Positions 27,111 to 36,284 of a stretch of 64,000 nt of DNA are shown here, in pieces (the stretch's first letter is position 1; every line of letters begins with the position of its first letter). Source of the DNA: Rhodopseudomonas palustris (GTDB lineage: Bacteria; Pseudomonadota; Alphaproteobacteria; Rhizobiales; Xanthobacteraceae); assembly GCF_003591005.1 (NCBI RefSeq), contig NZ_QYYD01000011.1:1-64000 (forward strand), written 5' to 3'. The notes beneath the pieces were generated by a model, which was not told where the DNA came from, searched no databases, and saw only the letters and a program-made list of their open reading frames with translations. The position numbers were made by a program, and so were the translations under genes.

Positions 27111-28616
27111 TTAGGCGGCGTGCGCCTTTTTCAGATGCGCGGCGACGAGTTTGAGGTCGTCGACGAAGCGTGCGTATTCGCGCTCCTTGGCGTCCGCATC
27201 GGGCAGCCGCAGCAGATACGACGGATGCACCGTCACCAGCACCTGCGGGCCGTCCTCGCGGTCGATCAGATGGCCGCGATTGGCGTTGATCGGCGTCACC
27301 TTGCCGAGCACGCTCTGCGCCGCGGTCGCGCCCATCGCCACCACCAGCAGCGGCTTGATGGTGGCGAGCTCGCGCTCGTACCATTGCCGGCAGGCCTTGA
27401 TCTCCGGCGTGTTCGGCTTCTGGTGCAGGCGGATCTTGCCGCGCGGCACGAATTTGAAATGCTTCACCGCATTGGTGACGTAGGTTTTGTCGCGATCGAC
27501 GCCGGCTTCGGCGAGTGCGCGGTCGAGCATCTGCCCGGCGGGGCCGACGAACGGCTTGCCGGCGAGGTCCTCCTTGTCGCCGGGCTGCTCGCCGACCAGC
27601 ATGACAGTGGCATGCGACGGGCCTTCGCCGAACACGGTCTGGGTCGCTGGCTTCCACAGGTCGCAGTCGCGGCACTCGCGTGCCTGCTCGCGCAGCGCCT
27701 CGAGCGTATCACCGCTGTGCTTCGCCTTGGTCATCGGCTGCTCCTGTCGCTGCGGCTTCTTCGGCGCGGTGGCCTCGGCCGCAACCATCGCGTGGGTCTT
27801 GCGCTCGGCGTCCTCGATCAGCGGCTTGATCAGCGCTGCCTCGGGCAGATTGCGCCAATATTTCTTCGGCATCTCGGCCTGCATCGCCTTGGTCTTCAGC
27901 CGCGCCGGGTTGAAGATGCTGGCGTAGTAGGTGAGCCAGGTCTCCTCGAGCCGATCCTCCGACGGCGCCATCGATTTCGCCACGCCCGGCGTGAACGCCA
28001 CCTTGTGGCCGTCCCAATGCGCGCACAGATCCGGCGTCAGGATCGACCACTCCATATCGGCGAAGCGGTGCGCGAAAAACGGTGCGGCGAGTTCGACGAT
28101 GTGGTGCTCGGGTTCGAACCAGGCGACGTAGCGCGACTTCGGCTCGCGGCCGATCTCGCGGAAGCGGACGAAGGCGTGCATCTTGTGCTCGTCGCGCCGG
28201 ATCGCCTTGGCCATCGCCTGCAGCCGCACGACGTCCGGATCGGTCGCGATGTGCATCAGTTCCGGATTGGCACGCAGCCGCCACAGCAGCTGATACAGAT
28301 ACGCAAAGCGCTGCGGATCGCGGTGCAGGATCGCGGTCTTGGCGAGCTCGACGAAGCGGGCGGGGACGTTGAAGGTCTGATTGGGAATAGGCGAGGCGGC
28401 GGACGGCAATGAAGGCTGCGTGGGCGAGGCCGGCTGTGCGAACGGCGCCTGAGCCTCGGCGAACGCCCCTGCGCCCGGCGCATCGAACAATTCCGGCTCG
28501 TCGCCCGCGACCGTCCAGGTGACATCCGCCGACGCCACATCCGCCAGCACCAACTCCCGCGCCGCCTTGCGCCAGCCATCGAAGTCGGTGTCGCTGTCGA
28601 GGCGAATGTGATGCAT
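27111..28616 (-). CDS. udgX: UdgX-type uracil-DNA glycosylase with N-terminal DUF4130 domain
   Basis: A 501-residue two-domain protein. The N-terminal ~230 residues match the DUF4130/TIGR03915 domain that accompanies this family. The C-terminal domain is a family-4-like uracil-DNA glycosylase: CRDCDLW iron-sulfur cysteines, GEQPGDKEDLAGKPFVGPAG as the catalytic water motif, and VHPSYLLR near the end. The UdgX loop appears as GKIRLH after VKHFKFVPR; in Mycobacterium UdgX the loop is KRRIH and its histidine links covalently to the abasic site. The histidine is kept here. The gene lies downstream of the radical-SAM repair gene, separated by a family B repeat. Confidence 0.87.
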   Translation of the reverse strand: MHHIRLDSDTDFDGWRKAARELVLADVASADVTWTVAGDEPELFDAPGAGAFAEAQAPFAQPASPTQPSLPSAASPIPNQTFNVPARFVELAKTAILHRDPQRFAYLYQLLWRLRANPELMHIATDPDVVRLQAMAKAIRRDEHKMHAFVRFREIGREPKSRYVAWFEPEHHIVELAAPFFAHRFADMEWSILTPDLCAHWDGHKVAFTPGVAKSMAPSEDRLEETWLTYYASIFNPARLKTKAMQAEMPKKYWRNLPEAALIKPLIEDAERKTHAMVAAEATAPKKPQRQEQPMTKAKHSGDTLEALREQARECRDCDLWKPATQTVFGEGPSHATVMLVGEQPGDKEDLAGKPFVGPAGQMLDRALAEAGVDRDKTYVTNAVKHFKFVPRGKIRLHQKPNTPEIKACRQWYERELATIKPLLVVAMGATAAQSVLGKVTPINANRGHLIDREDGPQVLVTVHPSYLLRLPDADAKEREYARFVDDLKLVAAHLKKAHAA

Positions 28617-28669
28617 GGCGGTGATTAGTTCGTCTCCCTCTAAAATTAGTAAGCGACCACCTCTCAACC

Positions 28670-28759
28670 CGTCATGGCCGGGCTTGTCCCGGCCATCCAC
28701 GCCTTCTCTTGCGGTTGCGCTTAAAGGCGTGGATGCCCGGCACAAGGCCGGGCATGACG
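28670..28759. repeat. 90-bp palindromic repeat (family B)
   Basis: A 90-base copy from CGTCATGGCCGGGCTTGTCC to CAAGGCCGGGCATGACG. It occupies most of the gap between the radical-SAM gene end and the udgX start, so udgX may have its own promoter or be attenuated relative to its upstream neighbour. Confidence 0.9.
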
Positions 28760-28783
28760 AAGGTTGTTAGTGTAGCGCGGACC

Positions 28784-30034
28784 TCAAAACCCAAATCCCA
28801 ATTGCTGCGCCTTCGGCTTGAAGCGCTCTGCCAGCCGCGCGCCGTCGAGCAAGTACGTCGGCGGGCGATGGTCGGGGAGAACGATGAAGGGGAGCGCCTT
28901 GTTCCTTGGGATGTGGAGTTTCGCCAGATCCGCCGCGCGGATCGCGCTGTGGCGCCGTGTATCGATGATGCGGTCGACCGCTTTGCGGCCGAAGCCCGGC
29001 ACGCGCAGCAGGTCCTCGCGGCTGGCGCGGTTGACGTCGAGCGGGAAGCGGTCGCGGTGGCGCAGTGCCCAGGCCAGCTTCGGGTCCATTTCCAGCGACA
29101 GCATGCCGACCGAGGGATCGATGATCTCCTGCGCGCCGAAGCCGTAGAAGCGCATCAGCCAGTCGGCCTGATACAGCCGATGCTCGCGCACCAGCGGCGG
29201 CGCCTGTAGCGGCAAAGCGCGGCTGGAATCCGGGATCGGGCTGAACGCCGAGTAGTACACCCGCTTGAGATTGTACGAACCATACAGATTGGCGCTGGTG
29301 TCGAGGATGGTCTGATCGGTGGCGGCGTCGGCGCCGATGATCATCTGCGTGCTCTGTCCGGCCGGCGCAAAGCGCGGCGGCTTGGCGCGGCTCGGCTGCT
29401 TGCGCGCCTCGGCCTTGGCCTCGGTCGCCTCGTCCAGCCGCAGCCGCAGCCGGCCCATGGTGCGGCGGATGGCGCGGACGTCCTTCTCCGGCGCCAGCTT
29501 GGCCAGGCTGTTTTCCTCCGGCACCTCGATGTTGATGCTGAGCCGGTCGGCATAGCGGCCGGCCTTGGCGATTAGCGCCTCGTCGGCTTCGGGAATGGTC
29601 TTCAGATGGATATAGCCGCGGAAGTGATGCTCTTCCCGCAGCCGCCGTGCCACTTCGACGACCTGCTCCATGGTGTAGTCGGCGCTGCGGATAATGCCCG
29701 AGGACAGGAACAGCCCCTCGATGTAGTTGCGGCGATAGAAGTCGAGCGTCAGCTGCACCACCTCGTCAACGGTGAAGCGGGCGCGAGCGACGTTCGACGA
29801 GGCGCGGTTGACGCAATACAGGCAATCGTAGTTACAGGCATTGGTCATCAGCACCTTCAAGAGCGAGATGCAGCGGCCATCCGGCGCGTAGGAATGGCAG
29901 ATGCCCATGCCGGGCGCGGTCGAGCCCACCCCCTTGCCGTCGCGGCTGTCGCGTTTCTCCGTCCCGCTGGAGGCGCAGGAGGCGTCGTACTTCGCCGCAT
30001 CAGCCAGGATGGCCAGCTTACGCTGCACGTCCAT
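28784..30034 (-). CDS. Putative DNA modification/repair radical SAM protein
   Basis: A 416-residue radical-SAM protein of the TIGR03916 type that travels with UdgX. The cluster motif CNYDCLYC (CxxxCxxC) lies near residue 75. A helix-hairpin-helix DNA-binding segment, DLLRVPGFGRKAVDRII, lies near the C-terminus and supports action on DNA. The reaction is not known. I start at ATG 30034 (MDVQRKLAILADAAKYDA), which has AAGGAGA seven bases upstream, rather than a TTG 21 bases earlier. It diverges from imuA across a LexA box and is probably SOS-regulated. Confidence 0.87.
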   Translation of the reverse strand: MDVQRKLAILADAAKYDASCASSGTEKRDSRDGKGVGSTAPGMGICHSYAPDGRCISLLKVLMTNACNYDCLYCVNRASSNVARARFTVDEVVQLTLDFYRRNYIEGLFLSSGIIRSADYTMEQVVEVARRLREEHHFRGYIHLKTIPEADEALIAKAGRYADRLSINIEVPEENSLAKLAPEKDVRAIRRTMGRLRLRLDEATEAKAEARKQPSRAKPPRFAPAGQSTQMIIGADAATDQTILDTSANLYGSYNLKRVYYSAFSPIPDSSRALPLQAPPLVREHRLYQADWLMRFYGFGAQEIIDPSVGMLSLEMDPKLAWALRHRDRFPLDVNRASREDLLRVPGFGRKAVDRIIDTRRHSAIRAADLAKLHIPRNKALPFIVLPDHRPPTYLLDGARLAERFKPKAQQLGFGF

Positions 30035-30127
30035 AGGGGAATCTCCTTGATTCAACTGCCGAAAAAATTTTGCTCCGGAGACTCGGGCTGAACCCGATTG
30101 ACTCTCTCCCAGGGCAGGGATTTATTA

Positions 30128-30142
30128 GAACATATCATGAAC
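30128..30142. promoter_or_regulatory. LexA (SOS) box
   Basis: GAACATATCATGAAC is a perfect GAAC-N7-GAAC, the reverse-complement form of the alphaproteobacterial LexA site GTTC-N7-GTTC. It lies 60 bases before the imuA start and 94 bases before the divergent radical-SAM gene, so it can control both units. Confidence 0.88.
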
Positions 30143-30201
30143 AAATGAGCCGGCAACGGGTTCATCGACTCTTCGTGTTGGCAAAGAAAAAGGAGCGGCG
30201 C

Positions 30202-30987
30202 ATGGACGGCGCGCGCCACAGCATGCTTGCGCGCCTGAAAGGCGAAATCGACCGGCTTGAAAGCGGGACGGCCGAGACGCTGCGCCGCGTGTCGCTCGGT
30301 CATGCCGAAGCCGACGCCGTGTTGCAAGGCGGGCTGGTGCAGGGCGCCCTGCATGAAGTGTTTTGCGACGGGCATCACAGCGCGGCGGCGACCGGTTTCA
30401 CCGCGGGCGTGGCGCGGCGGCTGGCCGAGCAGAGGTTCCTGCTGTGGATCCGCCAGGATTTTTCCGCACGTGAGAACGGCGAGCTGGCGATGGAAGGCTT
30501 TGCCGAACTCGGCCTCGACCCGCGCCGCCTGGTGATGGTGCGGGCTCATGATGCCGACAGCGCGCTGCGCGCCGCCGCCGATGCGCTGGCGTGTAACGGC
30601 CTCGGCGCGGTGATCACCGAGCTGTGGGGCGAGACCCGCGGCTTCGATCAAGTCGCCTCGCGAAAGCTGACTCTGGCGGCGCAGGACAGCGGCGTCACCG
30701 CGCTGATGCTGCGCATCGCCGCCGCGCCGCAGGCCTCGACTGCGGAGACGCGCTGGATGGTGCGCGCGGCGCATTCGCCGCCCAGCGAGGACTGGGGCGC
30801 GCCGGTACTGGAGACTTCGCTTATCCGCAATCGTCACGGCCAGACCGGCCATTGGATCATGGAATGGAACTGTGATGCGTGCCACTTCCGTGAACCGCAG
30901 ACGCATCCTCGGCCTGTGGCTGCCGAGGTTGCCGACCGATCGGTTCGAACGTCAGTTACTTCTACCGGGCAGCGGCTCGCCGGCTGA
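30202..30987 (+). CDS. imuA: Mutasome accessory protein ImuA
   Basis: A 261-residue SulA/RecA-like protein, first gene of the imuA-imuB-dnaE2 SOS mutagenesis cassette. Typical family stretches are MDGARHSMLARLKGEIDRLE at the start and LHEVFCDG... near residue 50. The frame opens 44 codons upstream, but ATG 30202 has AAGGAG seven bases before it. It lies downstream of a LexA box and overlaps the start of imuB by over 100 bases, which implies coupled translation. It supports damage-induced translesion synthesis; its exact role is not settled. Confidence 0.88.
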   Translation: MDGARHSMLARLKGEIDRLESGTAETLRRVSLGHAEADAVLQGGLVQGALHEVFCDGHHSAAATGFTAGVARRLAEQRFLLWIRQDFSARENGELAMEGFAELGLDPRRLVMVRAHDADSALRAAADALACNGLGAVITELWGETRGFDQVASRKLTLAAQDSGVTALMLRIAAAPQASTAETRWMVRAAHSPPSEDWGAPVLETSLIRNRHGQTGHWIMEWNCDACHFREPQTHPRPVAAEVADRSVRTSVTSTGQRLAG

Positions 30988-32473
30988 GACGCCGCGCCCC
31001 CCGCGTGTCGTCGCCGCCAAGCGTGACAACGCGCTGGTGGTGGTTGCCTGCGACGCGCGCGCCAGTCAGGGCGGGGTGATGCCGGGGATGCCGCTCGCCA
31101 CCGTGCGGGCGATGCATCCGGCGCTCGACGTCATCGATCACGATCCGCACGCCGATGCGGTGTTGCTGAATGCGGTCGCCGACTGGTGCGACCGCTTCAC
31201 CCCGCTGGTGGCGCTCGACGGCGCCGACGGCTTGTTACTTGATATCACCGGCTGTGCGCATCTGTTCGGCGACGAAGCGGCGTTGCTCGATACGTTGACG
31301 GCGTCGCTGACCCGACAGGGTTTCGCCACCAGCGCGGCGATCGCCGGCACCGCGGTGGCGGCGCGGGCGCTGACCCGCGGCGCGTCGCGGACCATCGTGG
31401 CGCCGGGTGAGGAGAGGCGCGCGGTGGCGCCGCTGCCGGTGGCGGCGCTCGGCGTCGATGATGCCATCGTGCGCGGACTGCGCCGCGCCGGGCTCAAGAC
31501 CATCGGCGAGGTGCTGGCGCGGCAATCGTCCGAACTCGCGGCGCGGTTCGGCGAAGGGTTTGTCGCGGTGCTGCGCCAGGCGACCGGCGACGACGACGCG
31601 CCGATCTCGCCGCGCCGGCCGGCGCCGGACTACGTGATCGACAAGCGGTTCCCTGAACCGGTCGCCACCATCGAGGTGATCCTGCCGACGCTGCTTGGGC
31701 TGGCCAAGCTCTTGATCGGCGCGATGGAGAAGAGCGGCAAGGGCGCGCGGCAGCTGGTCGCCAGCTTCTTCCGCAGCGACGGCGCGGTGCGCAGCATCAG
31801 CGTCGAAACCGGCCAGCCGGTGACGCGGGTCGAGGTGGTGCAGCGGCTGTTCGCCGAGAAGCTGGATGCGCTCGCCGATCCGCTCGATCCCGGCTTCGGC
31901 TACGATCTGATCCGGCTCGCCGCCAGCGTCAGCGTGACCACCACCGAGGCGCAGCGCGGCTTCGACACCCAGGCGCATCAGGCCGAGGACGTCGCTTTGC
32001 TGGCCGATACGCTGGCGGCGCGGCTCGGCGCCCGGCGCGTGGTGCGCTATTTGCCGCAGGACACGCATATTCCCGAACGCGCGGCGCTCGCCGTGCCGGT
32101 GCAGCACTGTCCGCCGGATGCCGGCGATGCACCGTGGCCGGCCCGCGCCGACGAGCCGCCGCTGCGTCCGCTGCGGCTGCTGCTGCAGCCCGAGCCGATC
32201 GAGGTGCTGGCCGGCGTGCCGGACGGCCCGCCCGCGCAGTTCATCTGGCGCCGCGTTACCCACCGCGTCGCCCGCGCCGAAGGCCCGGAGCGCATCGCCG
32301 CCGAATGGTGGCGCGCCGCCGAACCCGGCCTGACCCGCGATTACTTCCGCATCGAGGACGAAGCCGGCGCGCGGTTCTGGCTGTATCGCGACGGCCTCTA
32401 CGCAGTCGAGGTGATGCCGCAGCAAGGCGGCACCGGCCAGCCGCGCTGGTACATGCACGGGCTGTTCGCGTGA
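30875..32473 (+). CDS. imuB: Y-family polymerase-like mutasome protein ImuB
   Basis: A 532-residue protein related to Y-family polymerases. ImuB proteins lack the polymerase catalytic acids and act as the hub joining DnaE2 and the beta clamp. The N-terminal LGLWLPRLPTDRFERQ and the AITGTAVAARALTRGA-like finger region are typical. GTG 30872 and ATG 30875 are both in frame; I chose the ATG. It overlaps imuA by about 110 bases. A family A repeat separates it from dnaE2, yet the order and direction match the standard cassette. Confidence 0.9.
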   Translation: MRATSVNRRRILGLWLPRLPTDRFERQLLLPGSGSPAETPRPPRVVAAKRDNALVVVACDARASQGGVMPGMPLATVRAMHPALDVIDHDPHADAVLLNAVADWCDRFTPLVALDGADGLLLDITGCAHLFGDEAALLDTLTASLTRQGFATSAAIAGTAVAARALTRGASRTIVAPGEERRAVAPLPVAALGVDDAIVRGLRRAGLKTIGEVLARQSSELAARFGEGFVAVLRQATGDDDAPISPRRPAPDYVIDKRFPEPVATIEVILPTLLGLAKLLIGAMEKSGKGARQLVASFFRSDGAVRSISVETGQPVTRVEVVQRLFAEKLDALADPLDPGFGYDLIRLAASVSVTTTEAQRGFDTQAHQAEDVALLADTLAARLGARRVVRYLPQDTHIPERAALAVPVQHCPPDAGDAPWPARADEPPLRPLRLLLQPEPIEVLAGVPDGPPAQFIWRRVTHRVARAEGPERIAAEWWRAAEPGLTRDYFRIEDEAGARFWLYRDGLYAVEVMPQQGGTGQPRWYMHGLFA

Positions 32474-32493
32474 GGTCGGCACATGCCTCTCCC

Positions 32494-32579
32494 CGTCATT
32501 GCGAGCGCAGCGAAGCAATCCAGACGCCGTGCCCGGCGCTCCTGGATTGCTTCGTCGGCTTCGCCTCCTCGCAATGACG
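32494..32579. repeat. CGTCATTGCGAG palindrome (family A)
   Basis: An 86-base palindrome, CGTCATTGCGAGCGCAGCGA to CCTCGCAATGACG, occupying nearly all of the 119-base gap between imuB and dnaE2. It ends 13 bases before the dnaE2 ATG, so it could limit read-through or hide the ribosome site in a stem. Confidence 0.88.
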
Positions 32580-32592
32580 AGGGGAGAAGCCC

Positions 32593-35500
32593 ATGACCCC
32601 CCCGCGCTACGCCGAGATCGGCGTCACCACCAATTTCTCGTTCCTGGAGGGCGGCTCGCATCCGCAGGACTATGTGCATCAGGCGGGCGCGCTCGGGCTC
32701 GACGCCATCGGCATCGCCGACCGCAACACGCTGGCCGGCGTGGTCCGCGCCTATAGCGAGCTCGACAATGAGGAGGTGGTGCACAAGCCAAAACTGCTGA
32801 TCGGCACCCGGCTGTGCTTCATCGACGGCACGCCGGACCTCTTGGCCTATCCGACCGACCGCGCCGCCTACGGCCGGCTCTGCCGCCTGCTCAGCGCCGG
32901 CAAGCTGCGCGCCGACAAGGGTGAGTGCCACCTGACGTTCGCCGATCTGGAAGCGTTCATCCACGAAGCTCCGACGACTTTCCATCAGCCTTCCGCCTCC
33001 ATCCACCACTTCTCCCCGCCGTCAGGACCGGGCTCGTCCCGGCCATCCACGCCCGTGCTGCAGTTCCGCACGCAAGGCGTGGATGCCCGGCACAAGGCCG
33101 GGCATGACGGGGGGAGGGGCACGGCTGAAAGCTCGAAGATCTTGCTGGTGGTGATGCCGTCGTACCGCTTCCAGACCAAGGCGATCGCCCACGCCCTCAC
33201 ACGCCTCACCACCCTCACACCCGCCGTCTGGCTCGGCCTCGCGCCGTATTATCGCGGCGACGACAAGCGGCGGCTCGATCGGCTGCGCCGCATCGCGGCG
33301 GCGGCTCAGGTCCCGGGCATTGCCACCAACGACGTGCTGTATCACCACCCCGCGCGCCGCGCGCTGCAGGACGTGCTCACCTGTGTGCGCGACAAGACCA
33401 CGATCGACAAGGCCGGCCGCCGGCTCGAGGGCAACGCCGAGCGGCATCTCAAGCCTGCCATCGAGATGGCGCGGCTGTTCCGGACCGATCCGGACGCCAT
33501 AGCCGAAACGCTGCGGTTCGCGGACCGCATCAGCTTCACGCTGGACGAGCTGAAGTATCACTATCCCGACGAGCCGGTGCCGCCGGGCAAGACCGCGCAG
33601 CAGCATCTCGAAGACCTGACCTGGCAGGGCGTGAAGGATTACTTCCCGGACGGCCTCGGCGAAAAGCTGGAAGCGACGCTGCACAAAGAGCTCGCGATCA
33701 TCAAGAAGCGCGGCTACGCGCATTACTTCCTCACCGTGCACGACATCGTCCGCTATGCGCGCTCGCAGGACATCCTGTGCCAGGGGCGCGGCTCGGCGGC
33801 GAATTCCTCGGTGTGCTACGTGCTCGGCATCACCTGCGTCGATCCGACCGAGATCGACCTGTTGTTCGAGCGCTTCGTCTCCGAGGAGCGTAACGAGCCG
33901 CCGGATATCGACGTCGATTTCGAGCATTCGCGCCGCGAAGAGGTGATGCAATACATCTATCGCCGCTACGGCCGGCATCGCGCCGCGATCGTCGCCACCG
34001 TGATCCACTATCGGCCGCGCTCGGCGATCCGCGACGTCGGCAAGGCGCTGGGCCTCAGCGAAGACGTCACCGCCGCGCTCGCCGACACGGTGTGGGGCTC
34101 GTGGGGCAAGGGCCTCAACGAAATGCAGGTGCGCCAGGCCGGGCTCGATCCGCAAAATCCCATGATCGTGCGCGCGGTCGAGCTCGCCACCGAGCTGATC
34201 GGCTTTCCGCGGCATCTGTCGCAGCATGTCGGCGGCTATGTGCTGACCCAGGACCGGCTTGATACGTACGTGCCGATCGGCAATGCGGCGATGGAAGGTC
34301 GCACCTTCATCGAGTGGGACAAGGACGACATCGACGCGGTGCAGATGATGAAGGTCGACGTGCTGGCACTCGGCATGCTGACCTGCCTGCGCAAGGGCTT
34401 TCATCTGATCGAGCAGCACAAGGGCGTGCGCTTCCAGCTGTCCGATATCAAGTCGGAGGACGACAACAGCGTGTACCAGATGCTGCAGCGTGGCGAGTCG
34501 CTCGGCGTGTTCCAGGTTGAGAGCCGGGCGCAGATGAACATGCTGCCGCGGCTCAAGCCGCGCTGCTTCTACGACCTCGTCATCGAAGTCGCGATCGTGC
34601 GGCCGGGGCCGATCCAGGGCGACATGGTGCATCCATACTTGCGGCGTCGGAACGGCCAGGAGCCGGTGGTGTATCCGCAGCCGTCCGGCGACGCCGGCGC
34701 TACCAACGAGTTGCAGCAGATCCTCGGCAAGACGCTCGGCGTGCCGCTGTTCCAGGAGCAGGCGATGCGCATCGCCATCGAGGCCGCGCACTTCACGCCC
34801 GACGAGGCCAATCAGCTGCGCCGTGCCATGGCGACGTTCCGCAACGTCGGCACCATCGGCAAGTTCGAGAGCAAGATGATCGGCAATCTGGTGGCGCGCG
34901 GCTATCCGAAGGAGTTCGCCGAGAACTGCTTCAACCAGATCAAGGGATTCGGCACCTACGGCTTTCCCGAAAGCCACGCCGCCAGCTTCGCTAAGCTGGT
35001 CTACGTCTCGTCCTGGATGAAGCATTTTCATCCCGACGCGTTCTGCTGCGCGCTGCTGAATTCGCAGCCGATGGGCTTCTACGCGCCGGCGCAGATCGTC
35101 GGCGATGCACGGACTAACAAAGTCGAGGTGCGGCCGGTCGACGTGTCGCACAGCGACGGCCAGTGCACGCTCGAAGAACCAACCGGCCCATATCACGCGG
35201 TGCGGCTCGGCTTCCGGATGATCGACGGCTTCCGCTGGGCCGATCCGGACGAGGAGCGGGTGCGGCGCGAAGCCGGCGAAGCGCCGAGCGACGACTGGGC
35301 GGCGCGCATCGTCGCGGCGCGGGCGCGGGGGCCGTTCGGCTCGCTCGAACACTTCGCCCGCATCACCGCGTTGCCGAAGCGCGCGCTGATCCTGCTGGCT
35401 GATGCCGACGCGTTCCGCTCGCTCGGGCTCGATCGCCGCGCCGCGCTGTGGGCGGTGCGGCGTTTGCCCGATGATGTGCCGCTGCCGCTGTTCGAGGCCG

Positions 35501-36129
35501 CCCAGGCGCGCGAGCAGCAGGACGAGCAGGCGGCGCCGCTGCCGCAGATGCCGATGGCCGAGCACGTCGTCGCCGATTATCAGACAGTGCGGCTGTCCCT
35601 GAAGGGGCATCCGTTGGAATTTCTGCGCGCGACGTTTGCGGCTGAGCGGGTCGTGACTTGCCGCGAGGTCTCGGACACCCGCCGCAACGGCCGCCGCGCG
35701 CGCTGCGCCGGCGTCGTGCTGGTGCGGCAGCGGCCGGGCAGCGCCAAGGGCGTGATCTTCATGACGATCGAGGACGAGACCGGCATCGCCAACATCGTGG
35801 TGTGGCCGGCGGTGATGGAGAAGTTTCGCAAGGAGGTGATGGGCGCCCGGCTGGTCTTGGTCGAAGGCCGGATCCAGGCGAGCCCGGAAGGCGTCGTGCA
35901 TCTCGTCGCCGAGCGGCTGGTCGATCGCAGCTACGAGATGGGGCGCCTCGCCGACGGTCTGGTCCGCCCGGCGCTGCCGTCCGGATTGGAGCGCTACGAG
36001 CAATTGACCTCGGAGCGCAATCACGACGGCCTCAACAACGACCGCCGCGATCTGCCCGATGCGCCCGCGCAGAAAACCCGCCACCCCCGCGACGTCCGCA
36101 TCCTGCCGCCGTCGCGGGATTTTCATTGA
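32593..36129 (+). CDS. dnaE2: Error-prone DNA polymerase DnaE2 (ImuC)
   Basis: An 1178-residue C-family polymerase alpha subunit of the error-prone DnaE2 type, acting with ImuA and ImuB in SOS mutagenesis. The PHP domain is at the N-terminus (EIGVTTNFSFLEGGSHPQDY). The polymerase catalytic acids are in PPDIDVDFEH near residue 435. The helix-hairpin-helix region follows residue 850 and the OB fold near residue 1030 (GVIFMTIEDETGIANIVVW). It is about 60-80 residues longer than I expect; part of the excess is a 30-codon in-frame palindromic repeat at residues ~143-172 in the PHP domain. GGGGAGAAG precedes the ATG. Confidence 0.93.
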   Translation: MTPPRYAEIGVTTNFSFLEGGSHPQDYVHQAGALGLDAIGIADRNTLAGVVRAYSELDNEEVVHKPKLLIGTRLCFIDGTPDLLAYPTDRAAYGRLCRLLSAGKLRADKGECHLTFADLEAFIHEAPTTFHQPSASIHHFSPPSGPGSSRPSTPVLQFRTQGVDARHKAGHDGGRGTAESSKILLVVMPSYRFQTKAIAHALTRLTTLTPAVWLGLAPYYRGDDKRRLDRLRRIAAAAQVPGIATNDVLYHHPARRALQDVLTCVRDKTTIDKAGRRLEGNAERHLKPAIEMARLFRTDPDAIAETLRFADRISFTLDELKYHYPDEPVPPGKTAQQHLEDLTWQGVKDYFPDGLGEKLEATLHKELAIIKKRGYAHYFLTVHDIVRYARSQDILCQGRGSAANSSVCYVLGITCVDPTEIDLLFERFVSEERNEPPDIDVDFEHSRREEVMQYIYRRYGRHRAAIVATVIHYRPRSAIRDVGKALGLSEDVTAALADTVWGSWGKGLNEMQVRQAGLDPQNPMIVRAVELATELIGFPRHLSQHVGGYVLTQDRLDTYVPIGNAAMEGRTFIEWDKDDIDAVQMMKVDVLALGMLTCLRKGFHLIEQHKGVRFQLSDIKSEDDNSVYQMLQRGESLGVFQVESRAQMNMLPRLKPRCFYDLVIEVAIVRPGPIQGDMVHPYLRRRNGQEPVVYPQPSGDAGATNELQQILGKTLGVPLFQEQAMRIAIEAAHFTPDEANQLRRAMATFRNVGTIGKFESKMIGNLVARGYPKEFAENCFNQIKGFGTYGFPESHAASFAKLVYVSSWMKHFHPDAFCCALLNSQPMGFYAPAQIVGDARTNKVEVRPVDVSHSDGQCTLEEPTGPYHAVRLGFRMIDGFRWADPDEERVRREAGEAPSDDWAARIVAARARGPFGSLEHFARITALPKRALILLADADAFRSLGLDRRAALWAVRRLPDDVPLPLFEAAQAREQQDEQAAPLPQMPMAEHVVADYQTVRLSLKGHPLEFLRATFAAERVVTCREVSDTRRNGRRARCAGVVLVRQRPGSAKGVIFMTIEDETGIANIVVWPAVMEKFRKEVMGARLVLVEGRIQASPEGVVHLVAERLVDRSYEMGRLADGLVRPALPSGLERYEQLTSERNHDGLNNDRRDLPDAPAQKTRHPRDVRILPPSRDFH
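33020..33109. repeat. 90-bp palindromic repeat inserted in frame in dnaE2 (family B)
   Basis: Bases 33020-33109, from CGTCAGGACCGGGCTCGTCC to CAAGGCCGGGCATGACG, match the intergenic copies at 8206-8295 and 28670-28759 in arms, inner ATCCACGCC/GGCGTGGAT and exact 90-base length. Ninety bases is 30 codons, so the dnaE2 frame is kept. The encoded peptide includes GVDARHKAGHDG, the same reading seen as GVDGRDKPGHDG at other copies. Confidence 0.88.
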
Positions 36130-36284
36130 GGAGGGCGGCTTGCCGCTTAGGCCCCAAGCGGACGTTCAACGAGGATCGAGACCTTCCGAACCAAGAGTTA
36201 AGCGCTGCCGCCTTGCGCCGACGTCTCGTGCCAGCGCCGCCGGCGCGCCCAAGCGGCGCCGCAATACGGGCCTCTTGCAATTCG

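Noticed and set aside
33022-36126. A 1034-codon open frame on the minus strand across dnaE2
   Set aside because: It is the antisense shadow of a well-supported polymerase gene; its translation is Arg/His/Ala-rich without any domain, as high-GC DNA often gives.
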